The notes under the pieces are model-generated. The model had not been told where the DNA came from, searched no databases, and saw only the letters and a list, made by a program, of their open reading frames with translations. Below are positions 61,352 through 64,000 of a stretch of DNA of 64,000 nt, piece by piece (within the stretch, counting starts at the first letter, position 1; every line of letters begins with the position of its first letter). Where the stretch lies: assembly GCF_007049795.1 (NCBI RefSeq), contig NZ_SCFY01000007.1, positions 157,275-221,274 on the forward strand. The letters run 5' to 3'. This DNA comes from Ectopseudomonas mendocina (GTDB lineage: Bacteria > Pseudomonadota > Gammaproteobacteria > Pseudomonadales > Pseudomonadaceae). A program made the translations under genes and the position numbers.

Positions 61352-61696
61352 ATGTCGAAGGGGAAAGCAAGAATTGCTCTACATTCCAAGCGCAATTATT
61401 TGGTCGAATCTCTAAGAGACTTTAAGTCGTTGCAGGAGATTAGAGATTGTCTGGTGAGCGAAGGGGTCGCCATTTCTCTGTCAAGTTTATATCGATTTTT
61501 GGTTAATGACATGAGAGAGGAGTATGAGAACTACTTGAGGGTCACAGGGCGAGGGTTGATCAGGAATAGGAGCGGTCTCGAAGAGGCTGCCAAGCAAGCT
61601 GCAAGTTTTTCTGGAGGTGTAATGCTGCCAGTACCGAAAAAGGTGGCAATTAGTAATGCGGGTGAGTTAAATAAATTTATTAAAAAGGGGTATTGA
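61352..61696 (+). CDS. DNA-binding protein, StbA position
   Basis: A protein of 114 residues starting at MSKGKARIALHSKRN after GAGGGGACAG. 'LQEIRDCLVSEGVAISLSSLYRFL' is a helix-turn-helix, and the basic 'RVTGRGLIRNRSG' may contact DNA. In R388 StbA binds direct repeats near oriT and represses its operon; the TTTCG repeats 150-185 bp upstream would be the natural sites here. The next gene starts 4 bp before its stop. Confidence 0.7.
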   Translation: MSKGKARIALHSKRNYLVESLRDFKSLQEIRDCLVSEGVAISLSSLYRFLVNDMREEYENYLRVTGRGLIRNRSGLEEAAKQAASFSGGVMLPVPKKVAISNAGELNKFIKKGY

Positions 61697-62427
61697 TCAT
61701 GAAAGTAGTTGTTGCGGGTATCAGTGGTAATCAAGGTAAGTCCACATTATCAGCTCATATGCTAGTTCCACGAATGAACGGTGCAAAGCTTCTGGTTGTG
61801 GAGTCAATAAATCAAGACTCTCGTGACTTGGTGAGTGCTTCTGGCATGTTAAGGGGCGAGGAGTTCAAGAAAATATACTTGGAAATGGTAATGAACGATG
61901 ATCTGGTCGTCGATGTTGGTGCATCAAATTCTGAAGCGTTTTTCGAGGGGCTAGCCTCATTTAATTCAGGTCATGATGAGGTTAACTTGTTTATAGTTCC
62001 GGTTGTCCCTGGCGCTAAAGAACAGGCGGAATCCATCCTAACTGCGCGTATGTTGGCGGCAATGGGGGTCGAAAAGGAGAGAATTCGTGTTGTTTTTAAT
62101 AGGGTCAGGAGGGATGTTTCAGAGGAGTTTCCTGAAATTGTCTACGCAGCTGAAGCCACGGGTGAATTCATTGCAGATCCACGTTGCATGGTTTTCGAAA
62201 ATGACATTTATGCGGATCTGGCTGATTTGAAGATGAGTCTTAAGGTCGCTCGTGAAAAGGTGGTGCCAAACCTTAATGGAATAAAAGATGAGTTAAGAAA
62301 AAAAGCATCCAGCCCTGAAGAATATTATCGATTGGTAAGGATGCTCAACGTTGGAAAGAAGGCAGAGTCTACTTCGCGTCAGCTTGATGAGGCTTTCTTG
62401 ATTTTGTGCGGTGGTGGCGGTGAGTGA
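61693..62427 (+). CDS. StbB-like ParA-type ATPase
   Basis: A protein of 244 residues starting at MKVVVAGISGNQGKSTLSAHM, a P-loop close to the deviant Walker A of ParA/MinD (GNQGKST, about 10-16). 'LVVESINQDS' and 'LVVDVGASNSEAF' are the following nucleotide-site segments, and 'NLFIVPVVPG' is a later strand. In R388 StbB is needed for conjugation. It overlaps the HTH gene by 4 bp and the next gene by 8 bp, which supports one operon. Confidence 0.82.
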   Translation: MIMKVVVAGISGNQGKSTLSAHMLVPRMNGAKLLVVESINQDSRDLVSASGMLRGEEFKKIYLEMVMNDDLVVDVGASNSEAFFEGLASFNSGHDEVNLFIVPVVPGAKEQAESILTARMLAAMGVEKERIRVVFNRVRRDVSEEFPEIVYAAEATGEFIADPRCMVFENDIYADLADLKMSLKVAREKVVPNLNGIKDELRKKASSPEEYYRLVRMLNVGKKAESTSRQLDEAFLILCGGGGE

Positions 62428-62848
62428 TTTTAAGAGGCCCTTGACGAGGCATGAAAACCAAATTCGCCTTCTCTATGAGTACGTTGATGAAATTATAGGG
62501 AGGTTGGATTTCATAAATGCATCTGTTGATAAGCTTGAGCGTTTAGAGGTCATGCTTCATGGGGCTGAAGGGGCTCCTGGATTAATCGAGACCATCGAGT
62601 GGCTTTCCTTTGAAGCCTCAAGGGTGGAGCGCATTGGTGCTGTACTGTCGAGTAACTCGTCAAGGGAGTTGGATGAACGTGTATTAAGAATTGAGGAGCT
62701 GTTGGCCGCGTACTCGAAAAGACGGGAAGTAAGAAAAAAGAAAACTTCCGTAGGCGGTTTCGGATGGGTGTTGGCGTCTTTCTTACTGCTGATAGGAGGG
62801 GTAATGGGTGGTGGAGGCTTCTGGTTCGTGCAGACATTGATGAGCTAG
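62420..62848 (+). CDS. Coiled-coil protein with a C-terminal membrane helix, StbC position
   Basis: A protein of 142 residues starting at GTG (MSDFKRPLTRHENQIRL); another GTG at 62411 is possible. Residues about 10-100 are helical and likely coiled coil, followed by basic KRREVRKKK and one transmembrane helix (about 112-136, 'GWVLASFLLLIGGVMGGGG'). It is third in the stb-like operon. A membrane anchor for the ATPase is a reasonable guess. Confidence 0.72.
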   Translation: MSDFKRPLTRHENQIRLLYEYVDEIIGRLDFINASVDKLERLEVMLHGAEGAPGLIETIEWLSFEASRVERIGAVLSSNSSRELDERVLRIEELLAAYSKRREVRKKKTSVGGFGWVLASFLLLIGGVMGGGGFWFVQTLMS

Positions 62849-62925
62849 TATCGGCGTGAGTGCAGGCTCCATTAAAAGGTTTGTGAAAAGCCCGAGCGAG
62901 GCTGCGGGCTTATGATGGGATAGGT

Positions 62926-63261
62926 TTACTCTGACGTTACTGTAACAGTTCTTCGAATGTTTTTCATGATCTCCTTAAACTCAGTTTTCAGGGCTTGAGA
63001 AACTTTGGACTCCAAATCGTAGATGTCCTCATCCTCAAAAGCTTCTCCCAAAAGCTGGGATTTCTCTGCGATAGAAAGGTTGGAGATGTCAATCCTATCC
63101 GATGGGGCGCCAATACCAATGTCGAAATCTTGTTGGCTCCATTCGGATGGTGTTATGTGCCACCTAATTGGGCCAATGTTATCGATCATGATCGAGATGT
63201 TAGCCCAGGCATTGGTCGATCCTTCGTTTTCAATCGCGTAGTCAAGCAGTTGGATTAGCAT
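62926..63261 (-). CDS. Hypothetical protein
   Basis: A protein of 111 residues starting at MLIQLLDYAIENEGSTNAW, acidic and soluble, with the pattern 'IDISNLSIAEKSQLLGEAFEDEDI'. It converges with the stb-like operon and is alone on its strand. No family recognised. Confidence 0.6.
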   Translation of the reverse strand: MLIQLLDYAIENEGSTNAWANISIMIDNIGPIRWHITPSEWSQQDFDIGIGAPSDRIDISNLSIAEKSQLLGEAFEDEDIYDLESKVSQALKTEFKEIMKNIRRTVTVTSE

Positions 63262-63475
63262 TGCTAACTCCTATGTGTTGAGTTGGAATGTCACAACTGC
63301 CTGTTCGGCAGAAAGCGCGGACATACGTCAATGCTGAGTGTTGATGTTTAATATAGCAATTCTTTTGAATGATGTATTAGTAAGCGTAGATCGTTTTTCC
63401 AGGGCTGATTCGTGGACAACGGTGTTGGGGTATGATGGCATTACCATGCGTACCACTCTGCTAAGGACAGTGCTG

Positions 63476-63658
63476 ATGTCAGACAACCATTTAACCCTCG
63501 CCAAACGGTTCTGGGTCGATGACATGCCGGGTTCTTCAGTCTCTGGTTCACGCCTGTCTAACCTTCTGGATGCCTTGGCCCAAGGTAAACCATTGAGTGC
63601 CCTGGGGCTGCGCTTCCTGATCTTGCCCAGCACGAGTGGACACCCCGTTAAGCGATAA
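63476..63658 (+). pseudogene. 5' part of a gene probably cut by an IS3-family element
   Basis: From ATG 63476, with AAGGA upstream, a frame reads MSDNHLTLAKRFWVDDMPGS and on to about 'KPLSALGLRFL' before it runs into sequence typical of an IS end (GTGGACACCCCGTTAAGC, about 63629) and stops at 63658. The N-terminal wording looks like a real, conserved protein start, so I read it as truncated. Its identity is unknown. Confidence 0.5.
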
Positions 63659-63676
63659 ACTGCAACGAGGTGAACC

Positions 63677-63976
63677 ATGGCAAGAACCGCTACCCCGATG
63701 AAACAGAACCGTACCCGTCACTCCCAAGCCTTCAAGAATGAAGCGTTGGCGCTGGCCGAGCGAATTGGCGTTAGTAAAGCGGCCGAACAGCTTGGTCTTC
63801 ATGCGTCTCAGCTCTATGGCTGGCGCAGTAAGGAGCAGCAGACCCTGAGCAGCAGTGATCGCGAACAGTCACTGGCCGACGAAAACGCCCGCCTCAAGCG
63901 GCTCCTGGCCGAGCAAGCCGAAGAACTGGCCATCGTAAAAAAGGCCGCGGCGTACTTTGCGAAGAGCCTCAAGTGA
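63677..63976 (+). CDS. IS3-family transposase OrfA
   Basis: A protein of 99 residues. The N-terminal helix-turn-helix ('NEALALAERIGVSKAAEQLG', 'LYGWRSK') binds the IS ends, and the leucine-zipper-like region 'LADENARLKRLLAEQAEELAIVKKAAAYF' is typical of IS3 OrfA. The orfB frame opens at GTG 63973, overlapping this stop as GTGA, and runs off the window. The left end is near 63620-63635 but I cannot fix it. Confidence 0.9.
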   Translation: MARTATPMKQNRTRHSQAFKNEALALAERIGVSKAAEQLGLHASQLYGWRSKEQQTLSSSDREQSLADENARLKRLLAEQAEELAIVKKAAAYFAKSLK

Positions 63977-64000
63977 AGTACGCCTTCATGAGGACACATG
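63973..64000 (+). CDS. IS3-family transposase OrfB, start only
   Basis: The GTG at 63973 overlaps the orfA stop and reads MKYAFMRTH to the window edge, the usual beginning of the catalytic OrfB. In IS3 elements the full transposase is often made by frameshifting between the two frames. Confidence 0.7.

Noticed and set aside
61183..61425. Small plus-strand ORF of 80 residues across the oriT region
   Set aside because: No ribosome site, overlaps the better-supported gene at 61352 and covers the repeat array.
21260..64000. Second attachment site (copy of the tRNA-Ser 3' end) marking the right end of the island
   Set aside because: I did not see a second copy of the CCCTATCTTCCCGCCA sequence while reading; an exact string search would settle it. 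The right end is probably outside the window.

Overview
The window reads as a Pseudomonas chromosome (GC-rich codon use; dapA-bamC-purC-tRNA-Ser order; a 1,613-residue NAD-glutamate dehydrogenase; BepA, PerM and GcvR homologues). Bases 1 to about 21,260 are core genome. From about 21,260 to the right edge lies a mosaic, lower-GC genomic island whose right end is not in view.

Core part: a MoxR/DUF58/DUF4381/VWA operon on the minus strand (1-3483, cut by the window edge); pxpA-pxpB-pxpC for 5-oxoproline use (3674-6062); a chemoreceptor (6214-8097); gdhB (8511-13352); a BepA-like periplasmic protease; a TusA-like protein and PerM; Bcp and GcvR; then dapA, bamC and a long-form purC, ended by tRNA-Ser(CGA).

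Island entry (21,260-24,140): a tyrosine integrase beside the tRNA, an excisionase overlapping it by 4 bp, and a two-HTH repressor. The repressor gene is flanked by two copies of one palindrome (AACAGCA-N2-TGCTGTT), suggesting it controls both int/xis and the rightward cargo promoter.

Cargo 1 (24,262-30,054): an AcrVA2-like protein, a tandem 142-bp repeat, a structured leader, several small unknown genes, the remnant of a metallophosphoesterase gene, an intact metallophosphoesterase gene and a shorter second AcrVA2-like gene. Duplication is a recurring theme here.

Cargo 2 (30,440-36,511): a second copy of the structured leader, then a same-strand run encoding three paralogous proteins of about 410 residues with a histidine phosphatase, a HAD hydrolase and an 88-residue protein. 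I recognise no named system; it is my best candidate for something undescribed.

Cargo 3 (37,445-54,352): a type I BREX phage-defence locus: brxR (divergent), an extra 166-residue ORF, brxA, brxB, brxC, pglX (split into two ORFs by a frame change), a GmrSD/BrxU-like DUF262 gene, pglZ and brxL, whose C-terminus looks like an MIT_C domain. An IS21-family element (54,585-57,180, 8-bp target duplication) follows it and splits a 119-codon gene that can be rebuilt.

Mobilisation part (57,569-62,848): a MobF/TrwC-like relaxase with a small upstream gene, a probable oriT, and a divergent three-gene operon containing an StbB-like ATPase. This is the stbABC-oriT-trw layout of R388 without a TrwB coupling protein, so the island looks like an integrative mobilisable element that borrows a conjugation machine. 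The right edge enters an IS3-family element that appears to cut another gene.
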